A stretch of 59,889 nucleotides of DNA from CAZZKJ01 sp964654695 (GTDB lineage Bacteria > Krumholzibacteriota > Krumholzibacteriia > WVZY01): contig CAZZKJ010000012.1 of the NCBI GenBank assembly GCA_964654695.1, forward strand, positions 1 through 59,889, given 5' to 3'. Both the position numbers and the translations under genes were made by a program. Under the pieces are notes generated by a model. That model did not search any database. It was not told the DNA's origin and saw nothing but the letters and a program-made list of their open reading frames with translations. Positions 1 through 7,271 of this stretch are shown here, piece by piece (the first letter of the stretch is position 1; the number at the start of each line of letters is the position of its first letter).

Positions 1-1
1 G

Positions 2-1066
2 CTGGCTTGGACACTGGACTCGATGGATGAAGCGCTGCAGAGAAGCGAGAGTCGGCAGTTGATGATCGATAAATACATCGAGGGAGCGGTTGAGGTGGAT
101 GTGGACGCGGTAAGTGACGGCATGAATTCGGCCATCGCGGGATGCATGGAGCATATAGAAGAAGCCGGTATTCACTCGGGGGATTCTTCATGTATATATC
201 CGCCCGTAAGCCTGGATGACTCAGTTATCGCATCGTTGGAGGAAGCGACAACAAAAATAGCATTGAAACTCGGCGTATCTGGGCTTCTGAATGTTCAATA
301 TGCCGTAAAGGACAGCGACTTTTACTGTCTCGAAATAAATCCAAGAGCTTCCCGGACAATTCCATTTATTAGCAAAGCCACGGGGATCCCGTGGGTGAAA
401 GTTGCGGTGGATGCAATGCTGGGAAAGGGGATCCCCAATGAAATATCAAAAGGAGTGGATCCTCAATATTTTGCCGTTAAGACCCCCGTGCTGCCTTTCG
501 ATCGGTTTCCCGAAGTCGATTCTTTGCTCGGTCCGGAAATGTTTTCAACAGGCGAAGTGATGGGGATTGGAAAATCATTTGGCGAAGCGTTGATCAAAGC
601 GCAAAAAGCCAGTGGATTTTCCATTCCGGAAGGAGGTTCGGTGTTCATAAGCGTGGCCAACCGTTACAAAAGGCAGGCGCTCTTTCCGGCTAAATCGCTT
701 AACGATATGGGATTTGCCCTGGTGGCAACTGCGGGCACGGCAAAAGTTTTCCGATCGTTCGGCATCCCGGTTCGTGTCGTAGATAAAATGAATGAAGAAA
801 ATCATACTATAGTGAATATGATTGAGAACGGAGTAATCAAAATGATCATTAATACGCCCATTGGCAGGAAATCGATTCGGGATGAAAAAACCATTCGTAT
901 CGCCGCTAACAAGATGAAAATTCCTTGTATCACCACCATGGCCGGATTCAATACTCTTGTTTTCGGCATCGCCGCAATGAATAATTCGGGATTGGAAATA
1001 AAATCGCTGCAGGATCATATAGCCGGTTTGACACAAGGAGCAAAGTCATCTAATATGGGATCATGA
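2..1066 (+). CDS. carB: carbamoyl-phosphate synthase large subunit, C-terminal part (gene cut by window edge)
   Basis: The reading frame is open from base 2, so this is the 3' part of a gene of about 3.2 kb. CarB makes carbamoyl phosphate from bicarbonate, ammonia and ATP for arginine and pyrimidine synthesis. Seen here are the end of the second ATP-grasp domain (EVDVDAVSDG, GCMEHIEEAGIHSGDS, the metal-binding LEINPRASRT and the SKATGIPW stretch), then LLGPEMFSTGEVMGIG, then the MGS-like allosteric domain (SLNDMGFALVATAGTAK, IINTPIG). The order and motifs match E. coli CarB closely. The stop codon overlaps the next start in an ATGA, so the following transporter gene is probably translationally coupled. 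The assignment is secure; only the N-terminal two thirds are missing. Confidence 0.96.
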   Translation: MAWTLDSMDEALQRSESRQLMIDKYIEGAVEVDVDAVSDGMNSAIAGCMEHIEEAGIHSGDSSCIYPPVSLDDSVIASLEEATTKIALKLGVSGLLNVQYAVKDSDFYCLEINPRASRTIPFISKATGIPWVKVAVDAMLGKGIPNEISKGVDPQYFAVKTPVLPFDRFPEVDSLLGPEMFSTGEVMGIGKSFGEALIKAQKASGFSIPEGGSVFISVANRYKRQALFPAKSLNDMGFALVATAGTAKVFRSFGIPVRVVDKMNEENHTIVNMIENGVIKMIINTPIGRKSIRDEKTIRIAANKMKIPCITTMAGFNTLVFGIAAMNNSGLEIKSLQDHIAGLTQGAKSSNMGS

Positions 1067-2685
1067 GAAAGCGCCGAAAATCGGCGGCTGCCTTTTTCCT
1101 GGCCGTCATATTAGGTTTGTTCTCGTCTTCCTCCGTATGCCCTCACATGGGAAAAAGTGGGAAGCATGGCTTATCTTCGGCTGCAGGCGAAGACCGGGTG
1201 GTCATAGGCCTGTTGAGCGATCCCAAGACTTTGAATCCGCTTATCGCCACATCCGCTCAGTCCAAAGACATAATTGACAGGTTATTCCTCAAGCTTCTCG
1301 ATGAAAATGCCGATTTCGTGTCCTTTCATCCCAGGCTTGCGGATAATTGGGAATTTAGCGATGACAGCCTGGCAATAACATTTCATCTCAGAAACGATGT
1401 TGTCTGGTCCGACGGGGAACCATGCACGGCCGGCGACGTGAAATTCACATGGAAATGTCAAATGGATACCGTAATTTCCTGGCCCGGGAGGCATTTAAAG
1501 GACAGAATAGAAAAAGTAGAGGCGGTCGATGATTTTACAGTCGTGTTTTATTTCAAAAACAGATATCCCTACCAGTTGATGGATGCCAACGACGGTGTGA
1601 TTCTTCCGGAACATCTGCTGGCGGGTGTCGCAAGGGACAGGATCAGAACCTGCGGCTTTGGGCGCAATCCTGTGGGTAACGGTCCCTTCGTACTGTCGCA
1701 GTGGATATCGGATCAGTACCTGGAATTAAAAAGAAATCCTCTTTACTACGAAAATGAAAAGCCTCGTTTGCACAGTATCCTCTTCAGAATAGTGCCCGAC
1801 ATGCAGACATTGAACACTCAAATAGAAACCGGGGAAATAGACTGTCTCGAGTCCATAAGCCCTGATGAAGCGGCTCGGGTTGGGAACAACAACAAACTGC
1901 GTCTTTACAGTTATCCATCAAGACGAATGTCATTTATAGCGTGGAATCTCGAGCATGAGCTTTTTGCCGACAGGGAAGTAAGACGGGCTCTTGCAATGGC
2001 TGTTAACAGAAAAGCGGTTATCGACAACGTTTGGCGCGGATTCGCGGATCCGTGTATAAGTCCCATGCATCCCCTGCTGTGGGCTTTCGATGAATCTCTG
2101 GATATAATCGAGTATAATCCTGAATCGGCGGCGGAAATATTGAATGAGAGGGGTTGGATCGATAACAATGATGATGGAATTCTGGATAAAAACGGCAGGC
2201 CGATGTCCTTTGAGCTGATTGTCAACAATGGAAACCGTAAGCGAATTGATATTGCGACCATCGTTCAAGCGTACCTGAAAGAGATAGGAGTTGATGTCGA
2301 TATCAGGGTGCTGGAGTGGAACACTTTTATAGATAAGATTATTAATGCAAAGTTCGAGGCGTGCGTGATGGGGTGGAAGGTGGGATCCCGAGCCGACTTG
2401 ACCGAATTCTGGCACAGCAGCGCCTTTGGAAGAAAAGGCATGAATATCTCCCGTTATAACAACGGCACCGCGGATTCGCTGATGGAAGCGGCCAGGAATA
2501 CCATGGATGCCGAACGTGCAAAGACCCTCTGGAGCAAGTGCCAGCGCATAATATATGACGACCAGCCGTTTATGTTCCTCGCTGTACCCAGGGAAGTAAA
2601 CGTTCTTTCCTCGCGCTTCGGGAATGTGCACCCGAATCCCATCAGCTTTCTCTATAATATAAGGAACTGGACTTCAGATAGATGA
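1063..2685 (+). CDS. peptide/oligopeptide ABC transporter substrate-binding protein (SBP family 5)
   Basis: The 540-residue protein begins with a basic stretch and a hydrophobic segment (FFLAVILGLFSSSS), a Sec signal. The mature part has family 5 solute-binding hallmarks: LLSDPKTLNPLIATS, LADNWEFSDDSLAITFHLR, VVWSDGEPCTAGDVKFTW, and the C-terminal CQRIIYDDQPFMFL. Family members deliver oligopeptides (sometimes nickel or sugars) to an ABC permease; no permease or ATPase genes are next to it, so it may work with a distant one or alone. It overlaps carB by four bases. Its 3' end overlaps the convergent DUF35 gene by 12 bases. The substrate cannot be told from sequence. Confidence 0.9.
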   Translation: MRKRRKSAAAFFLAVILGLFSSSSVCPHMGKSGKHGLSSAAGEDRVVIGLLSDPKTLNPLIATSAQSKDIIDRLFLKLLDENADFVSFHPRLADNWEFSDDSLAITFHLRNDVVWSDGEPCTAGDVKFTWKCQMDTVISWPGRHLKDRIEKVEAVDDFTVVFYFKNRYPYQLMDANDGVILPEHLLAGVARDRIRTCGFGRNPVGNGPFVLSQWISDQYLELKRNPLYYENEKPRLHSILFRIVPDMQTLNTQIETGEIDCLESISPDEAARVGNNNKLRLYSYPSRRMSFIAWNLEHELFADREVRRALAMAVNRKAVIDNVWRGFADPCISPMHPLLWAFDESLDIIEYNPESAAEILNERGWIDNNDDGILDKNGRPMSFELIVNNGNRKRIDIATIVQAYLKEIGVDVDIRVLEWNTFIDKIINAKFEACVMGWKVGSRADLTEFWHSSAFGRKGMNISRYNNGTADSLMEAARNTMDAERAKTLWSKCQRIIYDDQPFMFLAVPREVNVLSSRFGNVHPNPISFLYNIRNWTSDR

Positions 2686-3045
2686 AGAGAATGCCGTTTT
2701 AGAGGCTTTGCGCGGAGGCGCTGCTATAAAAAGGCCGTTTCGCCGTGTGAGGAATATTTTTTCCCGGTTATTCCCCCTGATTCTTCCTTCGATAATGCAA
2801 AGCGTTCTGGCGTTCCTGCTGACTTCGGCTATCCCGATTCGAACCGGAGTCCCGGTGGGAGTAACATAAAGAATTGTATGTACCAGAAGGACTCCCCATG
2901 GTCGAAGTCGGACCGGATTCGCGGAACTGCCGCAAAGGGGACAAGCGCTGTAGGAATTCAAGAAAACATGCCCGGAACAGCACCTCGAACCCGGCAGCCG
3001 TTTTCTGTATCTTCTCGAAGCCGGAGATTTTGTATAATTTCTCAT
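2674..3045 (-). CDS. DUF35 OB-fold / zinc-ribbon protein, partner of the thiolase-like gene
   Basis: This 123-codon gene starts with an ATG overlapping the thiolase-like stop codon (ATGA), which fixes the start inside a longer open frame. The N-terminal third carries a cysteine cluster (RCC and CPLCG) like the DUF35 rubredoxin-type zinc ribbon. It is followed by an OB-fold-like stretch (WGVLLVHTILYVTPTGTPV, RIGIAEVSRN, LCIIEG) that matches the DUF35 pattern of an S-Y-T-V strand followed by a Pro-rich turn. The first cysteine pair is compressed (CC rather than CxxC), so zinc binding may be altered. DUF35 proteins form complexes with thiolase-fold enzymes such as archaeal acetoacetyl-CoA thiolase/HMG-CoA synthase and the steroid aldolase Ltp2. 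The position directly behind such a gene supports the call. Confidence 0.72.
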   Translation of the reverse strand: MRNYTKSPASRRYRKRLPGSRCCSGHVFLNSYSACPLCGSSANPVRLRPWGVLLVHTILYVTPTGTPVRIGIAEVSRNARTLCIIEGRIRGNNREKIFLTRRNGLFIAAPPRKASKTAFSSSI

Positions 3046-4166
3046 TGTGCTAATGTGAAAACATAGCTGTATCTGGATACCCCTCCCGCGCTTTGAATCA
3101 CCGCTGCTTTTGCTCCCCGATGTTGGCGCTTTCCGGCGCTTCCGGTTAGCTGGCAAAAAACTTCTACGGCCGATGAGAGCCCGCATGCGCCTATGGGATG
3201 TCCCCTTCCTTTTAAGCCCCCGGACGGATTTACCGCTTTGACTCCGTTTATTTCCAATTCACCTTCTGCAAGCGCCCGCCAAGAAAATCCAAGCGGATAG
3301 AATCCCATTTCTTCAAGATTGATGAGTTCAAAAGGGGAAAAAGCATCATGAATCTCGACTACATCGATATCGGACAAAGTCAAACGGGTTTCCCTCAGTG
3401 CCCGACCGGCCGCGGCGCCAGTTGCCCGGAACCGGCCGGGATTCGGACGCTCATGGAAGAGCGGAGTATCGACACCTTTTTCCCAGCTGCATATATTGAT
3501 TCCGTCCCCTGTGCGGCCGAGAAGCAGTGCGGCTGCTCCATCGGAAATCGGCGCACAGTGAAACCTCCGCAAAGGGTCCGCTACCATTGGGCTGGCGGCG
3601 ACTTCAGCGGGAGAGACAGATTTATGAAACTGCACTTGAGGATTCAAACATGCGTTTGCGTGGTTCTTTGATGCTATTTCATGAAAAGCGGAGTAGGGAA
3701 CGGAGTACCGATTCATGTAGGCACGAGTCACCAACGCCCCCAGCGCAGGAAGCGTAGCTCCGTAAGCGCGGTCATGTGGGTTCACCGTATCGGCGAGCAT
3801 TTCCGATGATGTCTTAGCGTCGATATGAGTCATTTTTTCACATCCAAGTACAAGTATGTCGCCTTTTTTCGAACCGGCTTCCGTCAGGCATATGAAAAGA
3901 GCTTCGCCCCCGGTTTTATAGGGTCCGTGAAAGCGGGCCGCAAGATGCGGTGAAAGGAGTTTTAATTCGGCGGCGACGGAATCCAGAGGCGAACTCAGAC
4001 CGCACAACTTATCCGGCGCAAAAGAAGAAAAATAAACGTCAGTTATTGCCGCGGGATCATTATCTTTCAATATGCCCCGGACGGCCATTGCGGCAATGGT
4101 CGTGTAATCCTCAGCCAGTTTGCCGATTTTAGTTTGATATGCCGATTTTATCTTGATTTTTTTCAC
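3042..4166 (-). CDS. thiolase-superfamily protein lacking the nucleophilic cysteine
   Basis: The 374-residue protein starts with GTG. It has the SCP-x/archaeal thiolase layout: LVLGCEKMTHI after the first half, PISDGAAALLLG, then VVEIHDAFSPFELINLEEMG and NPSGGLKGRGHPIGACGLSS, so the two catalytic histidine regions are present. At the usual Cys-x-x-Gly-Gly position (typical ACSSGG) the sequence reads PYKTGGEAL, with tyrosine where the acyl-accepting cysteine should be. A normal Claisen or thiolysis mechanism is therefore unlikely. Cys-less thiolase-fold enzymes paired with DUF35 include the Ltp2-ChsH2 aldolase of steroid side-chain degradation, so an aldol or retro-aldol reaction on a CoA thioester is a reasonable inference. 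The next gene is DUF35, coupled by ATGA. Confidence 0.82.
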   Translation of the reverse strand: MKKIKIKSAYQTKIGKLAEDYTTIAAMAVRGILKDNDPAAITDVYFSSFAPDKLCGLSSPLDSVAAELKLLSPHLAARFHGPYKTGGEALFICLTEAGSKKGDILVLGCEKMTHIDAKTSSEMLADTVNPHDRAYGATLPALGALVTRAYMNRYSVPYSAFHEIASKNHANACLNPQVQFHKSVSPAEVAASPMVADPLRRFHCAPISDGAAALLLGRTGDGINICSWEKGVDTPLFHERPNPGRFRATGAAAGRALRETRLTLSDIDVVEIHDAFSPFELINLEEMGFYPLGFSWRALAEGELEINGVKAVNPSGGLKGRGHPIGACGLSSAVEVFCQLTGSAGKRQHRGAKAAVIQSAGGVSRYSYVFTLAQ

Positions 4167-4331
4167 GGCAGGTTATCTTATATTAGGCGTCATTGGCTGT
4201 CAACCACGCCTGGGGGCAGTGTGATGATGTTCGGCCTGCTGACCTTTTTTGCTTGGATCGAAAAGGGCATTTGAAGGTTTGCCGCTGTTACCTAATTCCT
4301 TGAGGCGGATAACAAGGAGCTGCAACTATAT

Positions 4332-4757
4332 ATGTCGGATCAAATAGCCTTGGCGGCCCTGTTCAGCGGTTTATTCGCCCAAATGATAAAAGTCGTTATA
4401 GATTTGCTGAAGACAAAACGCCTGCATCTGACCAAGCTGCTGGATACGGGAGGCATGCCGAGTTCTCACACGTCTTTGGTGACGACTTTAACCATTGGTG
4501 TGGGTGCTAAAACCGGACTCGACTCCTCGCTTTTCAGTGTTACCCTGATTTTCAGCCTATACTTTATTTTCGAGGCGACCGGTCTCAGGCAGGAAGTTGG
4601 CAAGCAGGCCAGAGTTCTCAACGAGATGGTAGACGAGATCCTGGTCACGCATCATTTTAATGCCAGCCGCCTCAAAGAACTTGTTGGCCACACCTGGGGT
4701 GAAGTATTCGTCGGCCTGATCCTGGGTACGACCGCCGCTCTGCTTGCTTTCAAATAA
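4332..4757 (+). CDS. divergent PAP2-family (DUF212) membrane protein
   Basis: The 141-residue protein has about four membrane segments and the DUF212 signature: AQMIKVVIDLLKTKR, GGMPSSHTSLVTTL, EATGLRQEVGKQA, LNEM, LKELVGHTWGEVFVGLILG. The MPSSHT and GHTxxEV motifs correspond to the phosphate-binding motifs of PAP2 phosphatases. Bacillus YuiD belongs to this family; the substrate is unproven, perhaps a lipid or prenyl phosphate. A Shine-Dalgarno AAGGAG lies at 4314-4319. The gene stands alone, divergent from the thiolase-like gene across a 165-base gap. Confidence 0.88.
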   Translation: MSDQIALAALFSGLFAQMIKVVIDLLKTKRLHLTKLLDTGGMPSSHTSLVTTLTIGVGAKTGLDSSLFSVTLIFSLYFIFEATGLRQEVGKQARVLNEMVDEILVTHHFNASRLKELVGHTWGEVFVGLILGTTAALLAFK

Positions 4758-4960
4758 AAAGTTCTTGACATTAATCCCATGTTTCTTTTTACTGAAGCCA
4801 GCCTGGTAGTAAATTGTGTAACGCCATGCCTCTAAATAAATAAGGTGGACGGCATGCACGATCGCGGTGATTTTTCTGCTAAGGCTTATATTGGTTTTTT
4901 CTCCGCAGTTAAGCCGGATTTGTATATCTGGCTGTTTTTTTTTAGAGGAGGTAGAAAACC

Positions 4961-6037
4961 ATGAGAATTATATCCGTCATGAACCAGAAAGGGGGGTGCG
5001 GCAAGACCACGATAGCTATTCATTTATCCTGCGCGCTGGCTCGCCTGGACAGACGTATTCTTTTGATTGATCTCGATCCTCAGTCACATGCTACCGTCGG
5101 TTTGGGATTACGCGATGAGGTCTACGAAGCAACGACCTATGAATTATTAATCGATCCGGCAACGGGGGTGACGGAAACCGCCAGAAGGGTTCGCGATAAT
5201 CTCGACATTATTCCTTCGAACACGGTTCTCGCCGGGATTGAGCAGGAGCTTGCGGACAGAACGGGGAGGGAAGAGCGGCTGTCAACCAAGCTGTCGAAGA
5301 TTGATGATGAAGACTACGATTTTATTATTATTGACTGCCCGCCAAGCATCGGGCTTTTGACTTTCAATGCTCTTCTGGCTTCTAAGGAGGTTCTTATACC
5401 GGTAGATGCCAGCTATTTTGCCACTCATGGCCTGATTAAACTCCGAGAAACGCTTGATGTCCTCAACGAAGAATTGCAGCATCAGCTCAAAGTACATGTC
5501 GTATGTAATAACCTGGAAACAAGAACTTCTTTTGCAAGGGAGCTTCTGGATGAAATCGACAAGTTTCATTCAGCAGTGCTTTTGGATACATTTATAAGCC
5601 ATACTGTGAGGCTTAAGGAAGCAGCATCGCTTGGCAAATCTATTTTTGATATCAGCAATGCTTCTAAGGCAGCCCGGCAGTTCTATTCTCTGGGCAGGGA
5701 ACTCGTAGAAAAGAAGCCGCGCATCGATACGAAAAACTTGAATGAATGGATGGATAAGCTGCAGGGACCCGAGAGAATCCCCGAAGGTGTCTTGTTTGTA
5801 TTGGATGCTCCAGGTGCGGAATCGGTTTCTGTTACAGGGGAATTCACGAACTGGTCACGAGAAGGGACCGCTATGGGCAAGGATCCCGACGATGGTTTAT
5901 GGAAAGTCGTGCTGGATATTGATCCCGGAGAATACGAATATCGTTTCATAGTCGACGGAAAGTGGATCAGAGATCCAAACAATAAAGATTATATTCGCAA
6001 TGAATTCGGGCAGGAAAACTCTTTATTGATCATTTAG
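4961..6037 (+). CDS. ParA/Soj-family ATPase fused to a C-terminal CBM48/AMPK-type glycogen-binding-like domain
   Basis: Residues 1 to about 255 form a complete ParA/MinD-type ATPase: deviant Walker A QKGGCGKTT, LLIDLDPQSHAT with the Walker A' region, IIIDCPPSIGLLTFNALLAS, and the SHTVRLKEAASLGKSIF helix. ParA proteins use ATP-driven dimerisation to position DNA or protein cargo. Residues of about 270-358 are a separate beta-rich domain (SVSVTGEFTNWS, DDGLWKVVLDIDPGEYEYRF, IVDGKWIRDP) that matches the CBM48/AMPK-beta E-set fold, including the Trp and the Y-x-F-x-VDG-x-W signature. This domain normally binds alpha-glucans in glycogen enzymes, and its fusion to ParA is unusual. A strong Shine-Dalgarno (GAGGAGGT) precedes the ATG. 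No ParB gene is nearby, so a role in cargo or storage-granule positioning rather than chromosome segregation is possible but only inferred. Confidence 0.9.
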   Translation: MRIISVMNQKGGCGKTTIAIHLSCALARLDRRILLIDLDPQSHATVGLGLRDEVYEATTYELLIDPATGVTETARRVRDNLDIIPSNTVLAGIEQELADRTGREERLSTKLSKIDDEDYDFIIIDCPPSIGLLTFNALLASKEVLIPVDASYFATHGLIKLRETLDVLNEELQHQLKVHVVCNNLETRTSFARELLDEIDKFHSAVLLDTFISHTVRLKEAASLGKSIFDISNASKAARQFYSLGRELVEKKPRIDTKNLNEWMDKLQGPERIPEGVLFVLDAPGAESVSVTGEFTNWSREGTAMGKDPDDGLWKVVLDIDPGEYEYRFIVDGKWIRDPNNKDYIRNEFGQENSLLII

Positions 6038-6057
6038 CTTACTATGGATTTCGTTAA

Positions 6058-6873
6058 ATGGAAAAATGCACCAAACCGAGGCACATCCGGGATATAGCCC
6101 ATCTGTATTTGACCGGCTTGGCGAAAAGCAAATCGCATTTCAATGATATTGTAATGGTAATCGGCGAAGACAGTTCTTGTTTTACGGCTTTGCAGATTGC
6201 CAACCTGGCCACCTCTTCCGCCCTTGGATTCTTAACCGCATCAATATCCAAATCGATAAATATCTGCGAAATCAGCGGCTTGATGCCGGAAACCGGTTTT
6301 TATTTCTCCATGCCTGCCGAGTCCTATATGTCAAGGGATGAAGGTGCGAAAGAATCTTCGGTATGCGCCTTATTGAACATAAAAATTGATTCATCTCCCG
6401 GAGCCGCCTCTGCCAGACGGGAAACCCTTCGTGAGGGAAGTCTTGATTTTGTACATCTGCCTCCTCTTTCGAACAGGAGCGCTCTTGCGAAAGCGCTTGC
6501 CGTTTTCGATACCGATGTCCACGACGGGATGGTTTTACTGGTTGTTGGGAAAAAGGAAGTATCCGCTGATAAGGCCGCATGGCTGCAAGACGCTCTTGGA
6601 GGAAAATGCAGGGTAAGTTTGCTTGATATCGGGAAAAGAATTGAACGGAATTGTTATCAAAAAGGCGCATTGAATCCCTCGGGATCTCTCGAAGGCTGGC
6701 ATACGATATTGACGGACCGGCTGCCGGTAGTGCTGAGATCACCGAGATCGGTTCTCGCGGGTGCTTATGAAAGCGCTTGCGAGAGTCTTCTTTACCGGAT
6801 CAAGACGAGCAGGAGAACCGTACCTTATGCTGACAGAAGAAGAACTGCATCGCGTATCGAAATTAGCAGGTAG
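6058..6873 (+). CDS. hypothetical protein downstream of the ParA-CBM48 gene
   Basis: I do not recognise this 271-residue protein. It starts 20 bases after the ParA fusion, so the two are probably one operon. The N-terminal half has alternating hydrophobic strands and helices (HFNDIVMVIGEDSSC, TALQIANLATSSALGFL, KSINICEI). A later strand-helix pair (GMVLLVVGKKEVSADKAAWL) resembles the last strands of ParA/BY-kinase folds, but no P-loop is present, so a degenerate nucleotide-binding fold is only a guess. The C-terminus is basic (KTSRRTVPYADRRRT). There is no signal peptide or membrane segment, so it is likely cytoplasmic. No good Shine-Dalgarno is visible at the chosen ATG. The 3' end overlaps the next gene. 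Confidence 0.65.
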   Translation: MEKCTKPRHIRDIAHLYLTGLAKSKSHFNDIVMVIGEDSSCFTALQIANLATSSALGFLTASISKSINICEISGLMPETGFYFSMPAESYMSRDEGAKESSVCALLNIKIDSSPGAASARRETLREGSLDFVHLPPLSNRSALAKALAVFDTDVHDGMVLLVVGKKEVSADKAAWLQDALGGKCRVSLLDIGKRIERNCYQKGALNPSGSLEGWHTILTDRLPVVLRSPRSVLAGAYESACESLLYRIKTSRRTVPYADRRRTASRIEISR

Positions 6874-7162
6874 TATGCGCGAATCTGGATTAAAAGAGTT
6901 GTTTCGGGAAATGTGTTCTAAAGTATCATTGCTGCATGCAGACATGAAGTTGGATATAAGCAGTGTGGAAGTCAGGGCATATCTATGGAACTCTCCCGTA
7001 TGCAGACTGGTGCCTTACCCCGAGCTTCTTCATGTGCAGGTAGGCCGCGAACCGGTATGGGATTTACGCCTCAAAGACAGGAAAACCTATTTCCGCGCGA
7101 TCGACCGGGTTTTAGAAGAATACCTCCAGATAGTTGCATTCAATTGCAGCAGCAGCGATTGA
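6827..7162 (+). CDS. small hypothetical protein, third gene of the ParA-CBM48 operon
   Basis: This 111-residue protein is not recognised. The frame is open from 6761, but an AGGAG at 6811-6815 sits 11 bases before the ATG at 6827, so that start is preferred; another ATG at 6875 would remove the overlap with the upstream gene. The sequence is largely helical and charged (LTEEELHRVSKLAGSMRESG, LKELFREMCSKVSLL), then has a short strand-rich part (LDISSVEVRAYL, VWDLRLKDRKTYFRAID). No signal peptide or membrane segment is seen. Its close packing behind the ParA fusion suggests a shared task, possibly as an adaptor. Confidence 0.55.
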   Translation: MLTEEELHRVSKLAGSMRESGLKELFREMCSKVSLLHADMKLDISSVEVRAYLWNSPVCRLVPYPELLHVQVGREPVWDLRLKDRKTYFRAIDRVLEEYLQIVAFNCSSSD

Positions 7163-7271
7163 TCGGGCCATAACCCCTCTATTTTTAGCTTGTTTGCTAT
7201 CCGTCCGATGGTTATCTTGCCGGTGGATGGTGACGTTTAGAGATCCCACAAATATAGTCCGGAATATACCG

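Noticed and set aside
4840..4960. GCATGCC-type inverted repeat upstream of the ParA-CBM48 gene as a parS-like site
   Set aside because: The arms are short and imperfect, and it does not match the parS consensus; no ParB gene is nearby.
6761..6826. Upstream extension of the third gene of the ParA-CBM48 operon
   Set aside because: It would overlap the previous gene by over 110 bases, and a ribosome site supports the internal start at 6827.
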